Positions 34,891-44,905 are shown, numbered from the stretch's first letter. The stretch is DNA of 64,000 nt from Vibrio sp. 16 (GCF_963681195.1 NZ_OY808998.1:1364001-1428000), one strand, 5' to 3'. Notes: a model not told the origin generated them from the letters alone. Translations and numbers: made by a program.

Positions 34891-35967
34891 ATGATCATAA
34901 AATCGATAAATCGAAGGCAAGCAAAGCATTGGTTTGCCTCGTTATTATTAGGCTCAATGCTGGTTGGTTGCAATCAAGCCAACTCTGAAATTGCCACACC
35001 GGTGATTACGCCAGTAAAGCTATGGCAAGTGCCTGAATTGAATGCGAGCGCACAGGATTCATTCATCGCAAAAATCGATGCGACCGACAGAGCGTCTTTG
35101 TCTTTCCAAGTGGCAGGGGAAATCGAATCTCTCAACGTGAAAATGGGAGCGAATGTCAGCAAAGGAGAAGTACTGGCTTTGCTTGAACCAAATGACTACC
35201 AATTGACGTTGGATGCCAAACGCGCAGAGTTTGAATTAGCCAAGACGGGGTTTGAACGCGCAAAACAGCTGTATAAGAAAAAGCTCATCAGTACCGACAC
35301 TTATGACCAGTCGGAGACTCAGTACAAAGCTGCTCAGGCATCCCTAAAGCAAGCACAAGCTGATCTTAAATACACGAAGATTATTGCTCCGTTTGATGGC
35401 GTAATATCGATGACTTTCGCTAAAGAGCATCAAGTTGTAGCAGCTTCACAGCCAGTGCTCAATATCATCAATAACCAAGAGTTAGACATTGTGTTTACCG
35501 TGCCTGTTTCATACGTTGAAGAAAACGGCTTAGAGAATATTGAGTTTTCTCCGCTGACCGTCACGATGGATAGCCGCCCCGAGCTCCACGTCCCTGCTGT
35601 ATTCAAAGAGATATCGACTCAACCCGATCCTGACACCAACAGCTATACCGCGACCGTGACAATGGAACGACCGAAAACGATGAATTTACTCCCAGGAATG
35701 GCCGCGCAAGTCCATGCGTCCCATTCGCGCCAATCGACAGGTCTAAGTATTGCTGACAGTGCGTGGCTGGCCCGAACTGATCAGACAGGTGAACTGTTCT
35801 TGTTCGATCAGGTGACGGAAACAATCAGCCGAGTTGATGTTCAGTTCGACTCAAATGGCAAGCTCGTGTCTGGTCTGTCTGCAGGTGACCTCATCATAGA
35901 GGCGGGTGTCGACCGTTTGGTTGAGGGACAAAGGGTAAAAGCATGGACGAAGGAAGGGGGAATTTAA
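34891..35967 (+). CDS. RND efflux adaptor lipoprotein 1 (membrane fusion protein)
   Basis: A 358-residue periplasmic adaptor. A lipoprotein signal peptide ends at L-V-G-C (Cys27). It then has the usual order of lipoyl half (V-A-G-E-I-E-S-L-N-V-K), an alpha-hairpin (about residues 95-150), second lipoyl half (I-I-A-P-F-D-G-V-I-S) and beta-barrel and membrane-proximal domains. I favour the ATG at 34891; ATG 34879 and an earlier in-frame start are possible. It is the first of two adaptors before one RND gene, the arrangement I recall for VexIJK of V. cholerae. Confidence 0.87.
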   Translation: MIIKSINRRQAKHWFASLLLGSMLVGCNQANSEIATPVITPVKLWQVPELNASAQDSFIAKIDATDRASLSFQVAGEIESLNVKMGANVSKGEVLALLEPNDYQLTLDAKRAEFELAKTGFERAKQLYKKKLISTDTYDQSETQYKAAQASLKQAQADLKYTKIIAPFDGVISMTFAKEHQVVAASQPVLNIINNQELDIVFTVPVSYVEENGLENIEFSPLTVTMDSRPELHVPAVFKEISTQPDPDTNSYTATVTMERPKTMNLLPGMAAQVHASHSRQSTGLSIADSAWLARTDQTGELFLFDQVTETISRVDVQFDSNGKLVSGLSAGDLIIEAGVDRLVEGQRVKAWTKEGGI

Positions 35968-35968
35968 C

Positions 35969-37024
35969 ATGAAGTTTTCCAAGCTAGCAGTGCTAACCCT
36001 CGCTGTTGCCACGCTGATGGGGTGCAAACCAGAGGTCGAGCATCGCAGCAAAAATGGAACGGTGGTCGAAACATTCAATGTTCAAGCGCCCATTGCAACT
36101 CAACACCGGAGTTTCAATGGTCAAGTGGTACCCGCGGACTTGACTCCGTTGGCGTTTCGTCTTGAGGGTGAAATCATCGGAATCATGGTGCAAGAAGGTG
36201 ATCATGTGGAGAAGGGACAAGTGATCGCCATGTTGGATGACAGCAAGCACCGCGAAAACCTCACTGATGCTCAAGCGCGTTTTGAGCTTGCATTAAAGCA
36301 GTTCAAACGCGGTGAAGAGTTGCATGCGAGCAAGATGATATCTAAAGCGGAACTTGATCAGCTCCAAGCTAACTATAAGTTGGCCAATGCGCATCTCGGA
36401 TTAGCCCAATCTCGGATCAGTTACACGCGGCTTAAGGCACCGTTTAGCGGCGTAGTCTCTAGTGTGATCAAACAAAAACATGAAGTTATCCAGCCTGGCG
36501 AGAGCGTCGCAACGGTTTATCGAAGTGATGATGTTTACGTCAAAGTGAGTGTTTCAGACTCAGTGCTCGCCATGTTGAGGCCACAAGTTGGATCGAGAGG
36601 TTACAAACCCAAAGCGACGTTTTCTGGACATGAAGGTGAGTATGAAATGCGTTACTTGGAGCATACCAGCGAACTCCACCCAGAGAGTCAAACCTATGAA
36701 TTTTGGCTAACAATGCCTCAAGTAGAAGATGAAATTCTGCCTGGTACGGGCGCTAAGATTGCCGTGGACCTAATGGAAGCTGGACTGCAAATGTCCAAGG
36801 CATATCAACTGCCGATAACCGCTATCGAAGCGGGAGATCAACAGCGCGAATTCTACGTGTGGAAACTTGAAAACAATAAAGTACACCGACATCAAATCAC
36901 GGTTGATCAGATCAATGGCAAAGGCGCTGTTGTGCTCGATGGCATTAAGCGAGGGGACGTACTGGTTAATTCGAGCCTACGGAAGCTCCGTGAAGGAATG
37001 GAAATAAAAGGAGCGCAGCTGTGA
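35969..37024 (+). CDS. RND efflux adaptor lipoprotein 2 (membrane fusion protein)
   Basis: A 351-residue adaptor beginning one base after the previous stop codon. The lipobox L-M-G-C gives lipidated Cys19. Lipoyl halves (F-R-L-E-G-E-I-I-G-I and K-A-P-F-S-G-V-V-S-S) flank a short alpha-hairpin. It differs substantially from adaptor 1, so this is not a recent duplication. The two may form a mixed hexamer around the pump. The stop overlaps the RND start by 4 bases (GTGA). Confidence 0.87.
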   Translation: MKFSKLAVLTLAVATLMGCKPEVEHRSKNGTVVETFNVQAPIATQHRSFNGQVVPADLTPLAFRLEGEIIGIMVQEGDHVEKGQVIAMLDDSKHRENLTDAQARFELALKQFKRGEELHASKMISKAELDQLQANYKLANAHLGLAQSRISYTRLKAPFSGVVSSVIKQKHEVIQPGESVATVYRSDDVYVKVSVSDSVLAMLRPQVGSRGYKPKATFSGHEGEYEMRYLEHTSELHPESQTYEFWLTMPQVEDEILPGTGAKIAVDLMEAGLQMSKAYQLPITAIEAGDQQREFYVWKLENNKVHRHQITVDQINGKGAVVLDGIKRGDVLVNSSLRKLREGMEIKGAQL

Positions 37025-40000
37025 ATATTGCTGAGTATTCGATCAAAAATAAAGTCATTAGTTGGCTGTTTCTCGTCATCCTTGCGATTGGTGGATACAC
37101 CTCATTTATGGACTTAGGTCGCCTAGAAGATCCGGCATTCACCATCAAAGATGCGATGATCATATCGACTTACTCGGGCGCAACCTCCCAAGAAGTTGAA
37201 GAGGAGCTAACTTACCCGTTAGAAAAAGAGATCCGCAAGCTCCCTTATGTAGACCGGATTACCTCGACTTCATCCAATGGAATGTCTCAAATCATGGTCA
37301 GTATGGAAATGGAATATGGACCGGATGAGCTCCCTCAAATATGGGATGAAATGCGTCGTAAGATAAACGATCTCCGGCCTAATTTGCCCAGCGGTGTGAA
37401 CTCAATTCAAATCTTAGATGACTTTGGCGACGTGTACGGCATCATGCTCATGCTCACCGGCGAAGGATACGACTATATTGAGTTGAAACGATACGCTGAC
37501 TACCTAAGCCGAGAGCTAGAACTGGTTGATGGTGTAGGTAAAGTTGCCATCGCGGGAGACCAACAAGAGCAGTTATTTGTTGAGATTTCATTGGAGAGAT
37601 TGGCGGCATTAAACCTCGACATGAATACGGTCGTGGGGCTGCTGACACAGCAAAACAGCGTCCAATCTGCGGGCGAAGTGATGGTGAACGGTGAGTCGCT
37701 AACGATTCGTCCAAATGGCACAATGAATTCGGAGCAGCAGCTTCAAGACCTAATCATTCATGGTAGAGATACTGGTAATCTAATTCGACTTAAAGATGTT
37801 GCAACCATATCACGCGGGATTCAGGAGAAGCCGTCCAATATTGTCACTTATAACGGTAAACCTGCGATAAACCTTGCGGTTTCATTTGGCGCTGGGGTCA
37901 ATGTTGTTGAAGTCGGAAAGAACTTAGAGGCTGAAATCGCAAGCCTTGAAAACATCAAACCTGCCGGCGTCGAAATCAATTACTTCTACAACCAATCTGC
38001 AGAAGTCGACAAATCAGTCGATGATTTCATTGTGAGTTTAGGTCAAGCCGTTGGGATTGTGATCATCGTGCTACTGTTCGCGATGGGACTGCGCAGTGGC
38101 ATTATCATCGGTGTCGTTTTGCTACTTACGGTATTTGGTACCTTCATCATGATGAAACAAAATGATGTCGAATTGCACCGGATATCGCTCGGTGCTTTGA
38201 TCATCGCATTAGGGATGCTGGTCGACAACGCGATTGTGGTCGTAGAGGGGATACTGGTTGGCCTGAAAAAGGGGAAAACCAAACTTCAAGCTGCGGTTGA
38301 TATCGTCAAGCAAACTCAGTGGCCTTTGCTTGGTGCCACCGTCATCGCGATTACCGCGTTTGCCCCTATTGGGTTGTCTGAAGACGCGACGGGTGAATTT
38401 ATGGGCTCACTGTTCTGGGTACTATGCTATTCGCTATTTCTAAGTTGGATCACCGCCCTAACGCTTACGCCTTTCCTCGCGAACTTATTGCTCAACGAAG
38501 AAAAGCAACAGGGCAATGTTGAGGTCGACCCCTATAAAGGTATGTTGTTTACTATCTTTGGATCCATCCTCAAGCTAGCCCTGCGTTTCCGTTGGTTGAC
38601 CGTCGTGAGTATGGTGGGCTTACTAGTGGCTGCTGTAATTGGATTTGGCGCGGTGAAGCAGTCGTTCTTTCCACCGTCAAATACGCCTATGTTTTATGTC
38701 GACGTGTGGATGCCTGAAGGGACGGATATCCGACAAACATTGGCTGAGACTCAGAAAGTAGAGCAGTTCATCCGCGCGAAAGACAACGTTGATTTTGTTA
38801 CTACCACGACTGGACAGGGGCTGCAGCGATTCGCATTAACCTACCAACCAGAAAAAAGCTATGAAGCATATTCCCAAATTCAAGTAAGAACACATGACCG
38901 TGACGCCATGTTTGCGCTGCTTGAAGAGTTGGATTCCGAGCTTTCAGCCGAGTTCGTGCAGCCGACATTCCAGTTCAAACTGATGGAATTTGGCCCTTCT
39001 CCGGCATCAAAAATAGAGGCAAGAATTACTGGCGCCGATCCCCAAGTGTTACGCAATATCGCCGTTGAAGTTGAGGATATTCTAAATGCCGATCCAGGCG
39101 CTCGAAACGTACGTCATGATTGGCGTGAAAGAACCAAAGAGTTGGTACCGCAATTCAATGAATCAAAGGCAAGACGTTTAGGCATCTCAAAACAAGAGGT
39201 TTCAGAAACATTGAAAATGGCATTTGGCGGAACGCCAATCGGCCTTCTTCGAGATGGAACAACGATGCTGCCAATCATTGCTCGTTTACCAGAGCAAGAG
39301 CGAGTGGACTTTGAATCTATCGCTAACGTTAAGATTTGGAGTCCATCATTACAGACGTATATCCCCGTAGAGCAGGTGATTGATGGTGTTCAGCTTGAGT
39401 GGCAAGAGCCGTTGATTCAGCGCCGTGATCGAAAAAGAACTTTGACCGTTCTTGCCGATCATGACGTATTAGGAGATGAAACGGCAGCGAGTTTGTTCTC
39501 TCGTATTCGCCCTCAGGTAGAGGCACTGCCTTTGCCGGAAGGTTATCAAATCTCATGGGGAGGGGAGTACGAATCATCCAAGGATGCTCAACAGGCATTG
39601 TTTGGCTCTCTTCCAATGGGATACTTACTGATGTTTATCATCACCATGCTGTTGTTTAACTCGTTAAGAAAACCACTAGTAATTTGGTTGACTGTGCCGT
39701 TGTCGGTGATTGGTGTGTCAATTGGTTTGCTCGCGACCGATATGCCGTTTAGCTTCACCGCATTTTTGGGTTTATTAAGCCTAAGTGGGATGATATTGAA
39801 AAACGGAATCGTACTATTGGATCAAATTAACATTGAGCTAGAAACAGGCAAAGACCCTTACTTAGCGGTATTTGATAGCGCGATTTCAAGAGTTAGGCCA
39901 GTCAGTATGGCAGCACTCACAACGATTTTAGGCATGATACCGTTGGTATTTGATGCTTTCTTTGGCTCTATGGCGATAACGATCATGGCTGGGCTGGGTT

Positions 40001-40080
40001 TTGCTACCGTATTAACCCTAATTGTCGTGCCTGTCCTGTTTGCCATATTTTATCGAATCAAACCATCCACTGCCGGATAA
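37021..40080 (+). CDS. RND multidrug efflux transporter (VexK/VmeV-like)
   Basis: A 1019-residue inner-membrane RND pump: 12 helices, with TM1 at the N-terminus (I-S-W-L-F-L-V-I-L-A-I) and two large periplasmic loops (about residues 30-340 and 560-860). The proton-relay helix reads M-L-V-D-N-A-I-V-V-V-E-G, with Asp then Asn where AcrB has two aspartates; the relay Lys equivalent is in L-K-N-G-I-V-L-L. It starts with GTG overlapping the adaptor stop. It works with both adaptors and an outer-membrane channel encoded elsewhere. The substrate is unknown; detergents or bile-like compounds are plausible by analogy. Confidence 0.9.
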   Translation: MNIAEYSIKNKVISWLFLVILAIGGYTSFMDLGRLEDPAFTIKDAMIISTYSGATSQEVEEELTYPLEKEIRKLPYVDRITSTSSNGMSQIMVSMEMEYGPDELPQIWDEMRRKINDLRPNLPSGVNSIQILDDFGDVYGIMLMLTGEGYDYIELKRYADYLSRELELVDGVGKVAIAGDQQEQLFVEISLERLAALNLDMNTVVGLLTQQNSVQSAGEVMVNGESLTIRPNGTMNSEQQLQDLIIHGRDTGNLIRLKDVATISRGIQEKPSNIVTYNGKPAINLAVSFGAGVNVVEVGKNLEAEIASLENIKPAGVEINYFYNQSAEVDKSVDDFIVSLGQAVGIVIIVLLFAMGLRSGIIIGVVLLLTVFGTFIMMKQNDVELHRISLGALIIALGMLVDNAIVVVEGILVGLKKGKTKLQAAVDIVKQTQWPLLGATVIAITAFAPIGLSEDATGEFMGSLFWVLCYSLFLSWITALTLTPFLANLLLNEEKQQGNVEVDPYKGMLFTIFGSILKLALRFRWLTVVSMVGLLVAAVIGFGAVKQSFFPPSNTPMFYVDVWMPEGTDIRQTLAETQKVEQFIRAKDNVDFVTTTTGQGLQRFALTYQPEKSYEAYSQIQVRTHDRDAMFALLEELDSELSAEFVQPTFQFKLMEFGPSPASKIEARITGADPQVLRNIAVEVEDILNADPGARNVRHDWRERTKELVPQFNESKARRLGISKQEVSETLKMAFGGTPIGLLRDGTTMLPIIARLPEQERVDFESIANVKIWSPSLQTYIPVEQVIDGVQLEWQEPLIQRRDRKRTLTVLADHDVLGDETAASLFSRIRPQVEALPLPEGYQISWGGEYESSKDAQQALFGSLPMGYLLMFIITMLLFNSLRKPLVIWLTVPLSVIGVSIGLLATDMPFSFTAFLGLLSLSGMILKNGIVLLDQINIELETGKDPYLAVFDSAISRVRPVSMAALTTILGMIPLVFDAFFGSMAITIMAGLGFATVLTLIVVPVLFAIFYRIKPSTAG

Positions 40081-40694
40081 ATTCATGGAATGAATACCGA
40101 TTCGTATTAAGCCAGCCCAGTCATTGACTGGGCTTTTTTATAATAACGACTTATTTTCCTGTTAGACCAAAGTATTAATAGGTTGAGTAAAACAATAAAT
40201 AAGTTGATTCAGTAACTTATTCATAGAAATCATTCGTTAATAACAAAACTCGCAGTTAATTCTGATACCAAGGTAGATATAGCTAATGATAAAAATGTAA
40301 TAAAATTCACCATGAATAGCTCATGAGAATAGGATGTGAGAAATCAGCAGTCTGTTTTATGAAAATGCTCAAATTTGAGAAAAAAGGCGAAAAAACAGTA
40401 ATTTAGAAACTACTGATAAAAGTGCTCTTATGAATTAAGTCATTAAAAACAATAACTTAACGGTGGTTAACAACTATATAACATTTCATTCCTTATGAGA
40501 CTTTGTTCAACTTTATGCATTTAATTTAAGAAATTATTTGAACTGTCATATTTTCGGTTTAGCTTTAATAAATAGAACGAGAGCGGGAAGTCTCTCCAAT
40601 AATATTAATAACAACGTTGGTTGGTGCTATTTCTTAGCATCAAACGATAACCAAAACTTACTGTTAAAATTGCTGTTAAGAATGGAGTCTCTTA
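40081..40694. other. AT-rich intergenic region before the PHA genes
   Basis: About 610 bases. The left end has the RND operon terminator. The rest is very AT-rich, with no credible gene or recognised RNA; the phaB promoter must lie near its right end (GGAG before the ATG). Confidence 0.45.
40114..40139 (+). terminator. Terminator after the two-adaptor RND operon
   Basis: CCCAGTCA (40116-40123) pairs with TGACTGGG (40125-40132), followed by a T6 tract. Confidence 0.88.
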
Positions 40695-41435
40695 ATGAAA
40701 AAAATCGCTTTGATCACTGGATCAAAAGGCGGAATCGGTTCTGCTATTTCCTCTCAACTTGTTGACGATGGCTATCGAGTCATTGCCACTTATTTCACCG
40801 GAAAATATGAGTGTGCCAAAAAGTGGTTTGACGAAAAAGGCTTTACATCAGAACAAGTGCGACTGTTCGAATTAGATGTCACGGACACAGCCCAGTGTGC
40901 TGAGCGACTAGCAACGCTCCTTCAAGAAGAAGGTACGATTGATGTTGTCGTCAACAACGCGGGCATCACACGCGATGGCGTTTTCAAAAAGATGACAGCA
41001 GACGCATGGAAAGAGGTGATCGAAACGAACCTCAATAGCTTATTTAACGTCACTCAACCTGTTTTCGCCGCAATGTGTGAAAAGGGTGGTGGTCGTGTCA
41101 TCAATATCTCTTCAGTGAATGGTCTTAAAGGTCAGTTTGGCCAAACAAACTACTCGGCAGCAAAAGCTGGGATGATTGGCTTCTCAAAAGCGTTGGCTGC
41201 CGAAGGGGCACGAAGTGGCGTGACAGTTAATGTTATCGCCCCAGGCTACACGGGCACACCAATGGTTGAGCAGATGAAACCTGAAGTCCTTGACTCAATC
41301 AAAGCGCAAATCCCGATGCAACGCCTTGCGACCCCCGAGGAAATTGCCAAGTCGGTTTCTTTCTTAGTCAGTGATGCTGCAGCTTACATTACGGGTGAAA
41401 CCTTGTCCGTCAATGGCGGCTTATACATGCACTAA
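40695..41435 (+). CDS. phaB: Acetoacetyl-CoA reductase PhaB
   Basis: A 246-residue short-chain dehydrogenase that reduces acetoacetyl-CoA to (R)-3-hydroxybutyryl-CoA with NADPH. The nucleotide motif T-G-S-K-G-G-I-G is at residues 8-15, N-N-A-G at 87-90, and the catalytic Ser140, Tyr153 and Lys157 (Y-S-A-A-K) are present. It is the first gene of phaB-phaA-phaP-phaC, with 10 bases to phaA. The PHA context separates it from the closely related FabG. The preceding GGAG supports the ATG at 40695. Confidence 0.94.
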   Translation: MKKIALITGSKGGIGSAISSQLVDDGYRVIATYFTGKYECAKKWFDEKGFTSEQVRLFELDVTDTAQCAERLATLLQEEGTIDVVVNNAGITRDGVFKKMTADAWKEVIETNLNSLFNVTQPVFAAMCEKGGGRVINISSVNGLKGQFGQTNYSAAKAGMIGFSKALAAEGARSGVTVNVIAPGYTGTPMVEQMKPEVLDSIKAQIPMQRLATPEEIAKSVSFLVSDAAAYITGETLSVNGGLYMH

Positions 41436-41445
41436 GGAGTTGAAC

Positions 41446-42654
41446 ATGGAAAAAGTATACATCGTTTCGGCAAAGCGCACTCCAATCGGAAATTTTGGTG
41501 GCACGTTGAAAGACATCAGTGCCGGAAATCTTGCTTCAATCGCTATCAAAGCGGCGCTAAATGAAGCCAATGTTAATCCTGATGTCATCGACGAAGTGAT
41601 TGTTGGCAACGTGATTGGCGCGGGACAAGGCATGAGCGTTGGCCGTCAAGCATCAATTTATGCGGGCATTCCTGAAACCGTTCCTGCCTACACACTAAAC
41701 ATGGTGTGTGGCAGTGGAATGAAGACCGTCATGGATGCCGCGAGCCACATCAAAGCCGGTGACGCTTCTATAGTGGTTGCGGCGGGTGTGGAAGTCATGT
41801 CGCAAATTCCTTTTACCGTATCCGGCAACATTCGCGACGGCCACAAAATGGGCAACATGGCGCTAACAGACTTGCTGATTAATGATGGCTTAACCGATGT
41901 GTTTAACCAATATCACATGGGTGTGACGGCAGAAAACATCGCTAAGCAAGTGGGGATCTCGCGAGAGCAACAAGACGAATATGCCTTAGCGAGCCAAATG
42001 AAAGCGGTAGCCGCGATTGAGGCGGGTAAGTTTAAAGATGAGATTGTTGCTGTTGACGTGAAAAAACGCCGCGAAACCATCGTCTTTGACACGGATGAAT
42101 ACCCGAAAGCGACGGCGACCTTAAGTGGATTAGAAAAACTGCGTCCTGCATTTGACAAAGAAGGGTCAGTGACCGCGGGCAACGCGTCAGGAATCAATGA
42201 TGGCGCAAGCGCGGTTGTACTTGCGAGTGAGTCGGCAGTGAAAGATCTGGGTTTGCAACCTATCGCAGAGCTGGTGAGCTACGCGCAATCTGGTCTTGAT
42301 CCAAAGATTATGGGATTAGGTCCTGTTGAAGCGGTATCGAATGCTTTGCTGAAAGCAGACTTAACCACTGATGATATCGACTTGTACGAACTGAATGAAG
42401 CATTTGCGGCACAAGCGCTCGGGGTTATTCATCAATTGGCAGACGAGCAAAATGTCTCTATCTCATCCATCTTGGATAAAGCCAATGTTAACGGTGGCGC
42501 TATCGCGTTAGGTCATCCACTGGGCGCATCAGGCAACAGAATACTGGTTTCGCTTATTCACGAACTTAACCGAAGTAAAGGCAATTATGGTGTCGCTTCA
42601 CTTTGCGTTGGTGGTGGAATGGGCACTGCTGTTGTAATTAAATCAATTACTTAA
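41446..42654 (+). CDS. phaA: Acetyl-CoA acetyltransferase (beta-ketothiolase) PhaA
   Basis: A 402-residue thiolase that condenses two acetyl-CoA to acetoacetyl-CoA. The acyl-accepting nucleophile is Cys88 in N-M-V-C-G-S-G-M. The catalytic His is in G-H-P-L-G-A-S-G near residue 358, and the second Cys is in L-C-V-G-G-G-M-G near the C-terminus. The ATG at 41446 follows AAGGAG; the longer upstream frame overlaps phaB and is not needed. Second gene of the polyhydroxybutyrate cluster. Confidence 0.94.
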   Translation: MEKVYIVSAKRTPIGNFGGTLKDISAGNLASIAIKAALNEANVNPDVIDEVIVGNVIGAGQGMSVGRQASIYAGIPETVPAYTLNMVCGSGMKTVMDAASHIKAGDASIVVAAGVEVMSQIPFTVSGNIRDGHKMGNMALTDLLINDGLTDVFNQYHMGVTAENIAKQVGISREQQDEYALASQMKAVAAIEAGKFKDEIVAVDVKKRRETIVFDTDEYPKATATLSGLEKLRPAFDKEGSVTAGNASGINDGASAVVLASESAVKDLGLQPIAELVSYAQSGLDPKIMGLGPVEAVSNALLKADLTTDDIDLYELNEAFAAQALGVIHQLADEQNVSISSILDKANVNGGAIALGHPLGASGNRILVSLIHELNRSKGNYGVASLCVGGGMGTAVVIKSIT

Positions 42655-42714
42655 CGCTACTAGTTAAGTGAACTGAATTCGTAATTAAATGGAATTAACT
42701 CAGGAGTAATACTC

Positions 42715-43062
42715 ATGTATACCGATTTTTTTAAAACGTTTACCGATCAAACAGAAAAAGGCTTGGAGCCATACATCAAGTTCAACAAGCTTGTGACTAA
42801 AAATGTCGAAGTGCTAACAGAGCTTCAACTCAATGCGATTCGCACATACAGCGAAATGGGTCTAACGCAGATGAAAGCCGCGAGCGAAGTGAAAGATGTT
42901 ACCTCACTGACTGCTTTTAACGGTCAGCAACTGAACACGCTGACTAAGCTTTCTCAGCAAATGATCGATGACAGCAACAAGCTACAATCTATCGCTAAAG
43001 AGTTCAAAGAAGATGTTGAGCAACTCACAACGGAAAACCTTAAGACAGTGACTCCTGCATAA
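42715..43062 (+). CDS. phaP: Phasin PhaP
   Basis: A 115-residue helical, amphipathic protein without a signal peptide, of the phasin family that coats PHA granules and controls their size and number. It is rich in Lys, Glu, Leu and Thr, with heptad-like spacing (L-T-E-L-Q-L-N-A-I-R). Its place between phaA and phaC makes the call firm. A terminator hairpin follows at once, so phasin is probably made in excess of the synthase. Confidence 0.9.
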   Translation: MYTDFFKTFTDQTEKGLEPYIKFNKLVTKNVEVLTELQLNAIRTYSEMGLTQMKAASEVKDVTSLTAFNGQQLNTLTKLSQQMIDDSNKLQSIAKEFKEDVEQLTTENLKTVTPA

Positions 43063-43076
43063 CACTGTGATTTATT

Positions 43077-43100
43077 GCCGCCTTCAATGGCGGCTTTTTT
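43077..43100 (+). terminator. Intrinsic terminator between phaP and phaC
   Basis: GCCGCC (43077-43082) pairs with GGCGGC (43089-43094) around TTCAAT, followed by T6. It lies inside the cluster, 20 bases before the phaC start, and so may limit read-through into the synthase gene. Confidence 0.85.
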
Positions 43101-43120
43101 CCGATCTTAGGAGTAATACT

Positions 43121-44893
43121 ATGTATCAAAACTTCTTTTCGGACTACCTTGTTAAGCTCCAAGAAACCAATCAAAAGTGGTGGGAAGATCTAGAACAGAG
43201 CAGGGCAGCCGTAAACTCTCCCCTCAATAAAGCGATGCAGGAAGTCAATTTCGAAGATACGGCCAAATTATTTGAAAGCGCCGCCAATCAACCTGCTGCG
43301 CTGTTACAAATTCAAGCCGACTGGTGGCAGCAACAGCTTCAGATATGGCAAAACGTAGCGCTCGCGGGCAACACGAATGATGTAGTAACGCCTGAGCGTG
43401 GTGACAAACGTTTTTCAAATGAAGAATGGCAGCAAGATGTGTTTTCTAACTTTATTAAGCAGTCCTATTTGTTGTTTAGTAAAACGTATCTGCAAACCAT
43501 TGATAGCATTGAAGGACTGGATGAGAAAGCCAAAGAACGTATCAGCTTCTTTTCTCGTCAGGCGATCAATGCCTTGTCGCCAAGCAACTTTATCGCGACC
43601 AATCCAGAGCTGCTTAAGCTAACCTTAGAGCAGAATGGTGAGAACCTATTAACAGGGTTAGACCAACTTAAAGCAGATTTAGAATCGAGTGCGGATATTC
43701 TCAAAATTCGCATGACGAACAATAACGCGTTCAGACTAGGCGACGATGTTGCGAACACCGCAGGTGATGTCGTTTATAAGAATGAGCTGTTTGAATTAAT
43801 TCAATACAAGCCTCTAACTGAAACGGTCAACGCGGTCCCGCTGTTGATTGTCCCTCCTTTTATCAACAAGTACTACATCCTTGATCTTAGAGAAAAGAAC
43901 TCAATGGTTCGTTGGCTCCTAGAGCAAGGACACTCGGTGTTCATGATCTCTTGGCGCAACCCAGGTGCTGAGCAACGCGACGTTGAGTTCGGTGATTATG
44001 TTACCGAAGGTGTAGCAAAAGCGGTCTCGGCTATTGAATCTATCACTGGCCAAGAGCAAATTAACGCCGCAGGTTACTGTATTGGTGGAACGGTATTGGC
44101 AAGTACAGTGGCATATTATGCTGCGAAGAGAATGAAGAAACGCATTAAAAGTGCGACCTTCTTTACGACCTTGCTTGATTTCGCGCAGCCTGGAGAAGTG
44201 GGCGCGTACATCAATGAAACCATTATCGATGCCATCACGCAGCAAAACGATGCTAAAGGGTATATGGATGGTCGCTCATTGAGTGTTACCTTCAGTTTGC
44301 TAAGAGAAAATAGCCTGTACTGGAACTACTATGTGGACAATTACCTAAAAGGAAACAGTCCGGTAGATTTCGACCTGTTGTACTGGAATAGTGACAGTAC
44401 AAACGTGTCTGCAGCAAGCCATAACTTCTTACTACGAGAGTTGTATCTTCACAACAAGTTGGTGCAAGACAAAGGGGTTAAGATTGGAGGGGTATGGATT
44501 GACCTCAATAAAATCAAGATTCCGAGCTACTTTGTGTCAACCAAAGAAGACCACATCGCTCTATGGCAAGGCACGTATCGAGGCGCGTTGAACGTAGGTG
44601 GTAATAAAACGTTTGTTCTTGGTGAGTCTGGACATATTGCTGGTATCGTCAATCATCCTGCTAAGGGTAAGTACGGTTACTGGACGAACGATAATCTCGA
44701 TGACAGCGCAGACGAATGGTACAGCAACGCCCAGCACACGGAAGGGTCTTGGTGGACACATTGGAACCAATGGCTGTTAAGTTTTAATCCGGAAGAACAG
44801 GTTGAACCCTACTCTATAGGCAATGAGGATTTCCCGGTCATTGATACCGCCCCAGGCCAATACGTCAAGCAAGTACTCCCTATTCAAAGCTAA
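43121..44893 (+). CDS. phaC: Class I poly(3-hydroxyalkanoate) synthase PhaC
   Basis: A 590-residue alpha/beta-hydrolase-fold polymerase that links 3-hydroxybutyryl-CoA into polyester on granules. The lipase-box-like motif G-Y-C-I-G-G contains catalytic Cys320, which corresponds to Cys319 of Cupriavidus PhaC. The general base His is in G-E-S-G-H-I-A-G near the C-terminus. Length and single-subunit form are class I. I chose the ATG at 43121, behind TAGGAG; the longer frame would start inside the phaP terminator region. Confidence 0.95.
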   Translation: MYQNFFSDYLVKLQETNQKWWEDLEQSRAAVNSPLNKAMQEVNFEDTAKLFESAANQPAALLQIQADWWQQQLQIWQNVALAGNTNDVVTPERGDKRFSNEEWQQDVFSNFIKQSYLLFSKTYLQTIDSIEGLDEKAKERISFFSRQAINALSPSNFIATNPELLKLTLEQNGENLLTGLDQLKADLESSADILKIRMTNNNAFRLGDDVANTAGDVVYKNELFELIQYKPLTETVNAVPLLIVPPFINKYYILDLREKNSMVRWLLEQGHSVFMISWRNPGAEQRDVEFGDYVTEGVAKAVSAIESITGQEQINAAGYCIGGTVLASTVAYYAAKRMKKRIKSATFFTTLLDFAQPGEVGAYINETIIDAITQQNDAKGYMDGRSLSVTFSLLRENSLYWNYYVDNYLKGNSPVDFDLLYWNSDSTNVSAASHNFLLRELYLHNKLVQDKGVKIGGVWIDLNKIKIPSYFVSTKEDHIALWQGTYRGALNVGGNKTFVLGESGHIAGIVNHPAKGKYGYWTNDNLDDSADEWYSNAQHTEGSWWTHWNQWLLSFNPEEQVEPYSIGNEDFPVIDTAPGQYVKQVLPIQS

Positions 44894-44905
44894 CGTAATC
44901 ACTCT

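Noticed and set aside
40538..40765. 75-codon frame upstream of and into phaB
   Set aside because: It runs into phaB in another frame without a good start; AT-rich chance frame.
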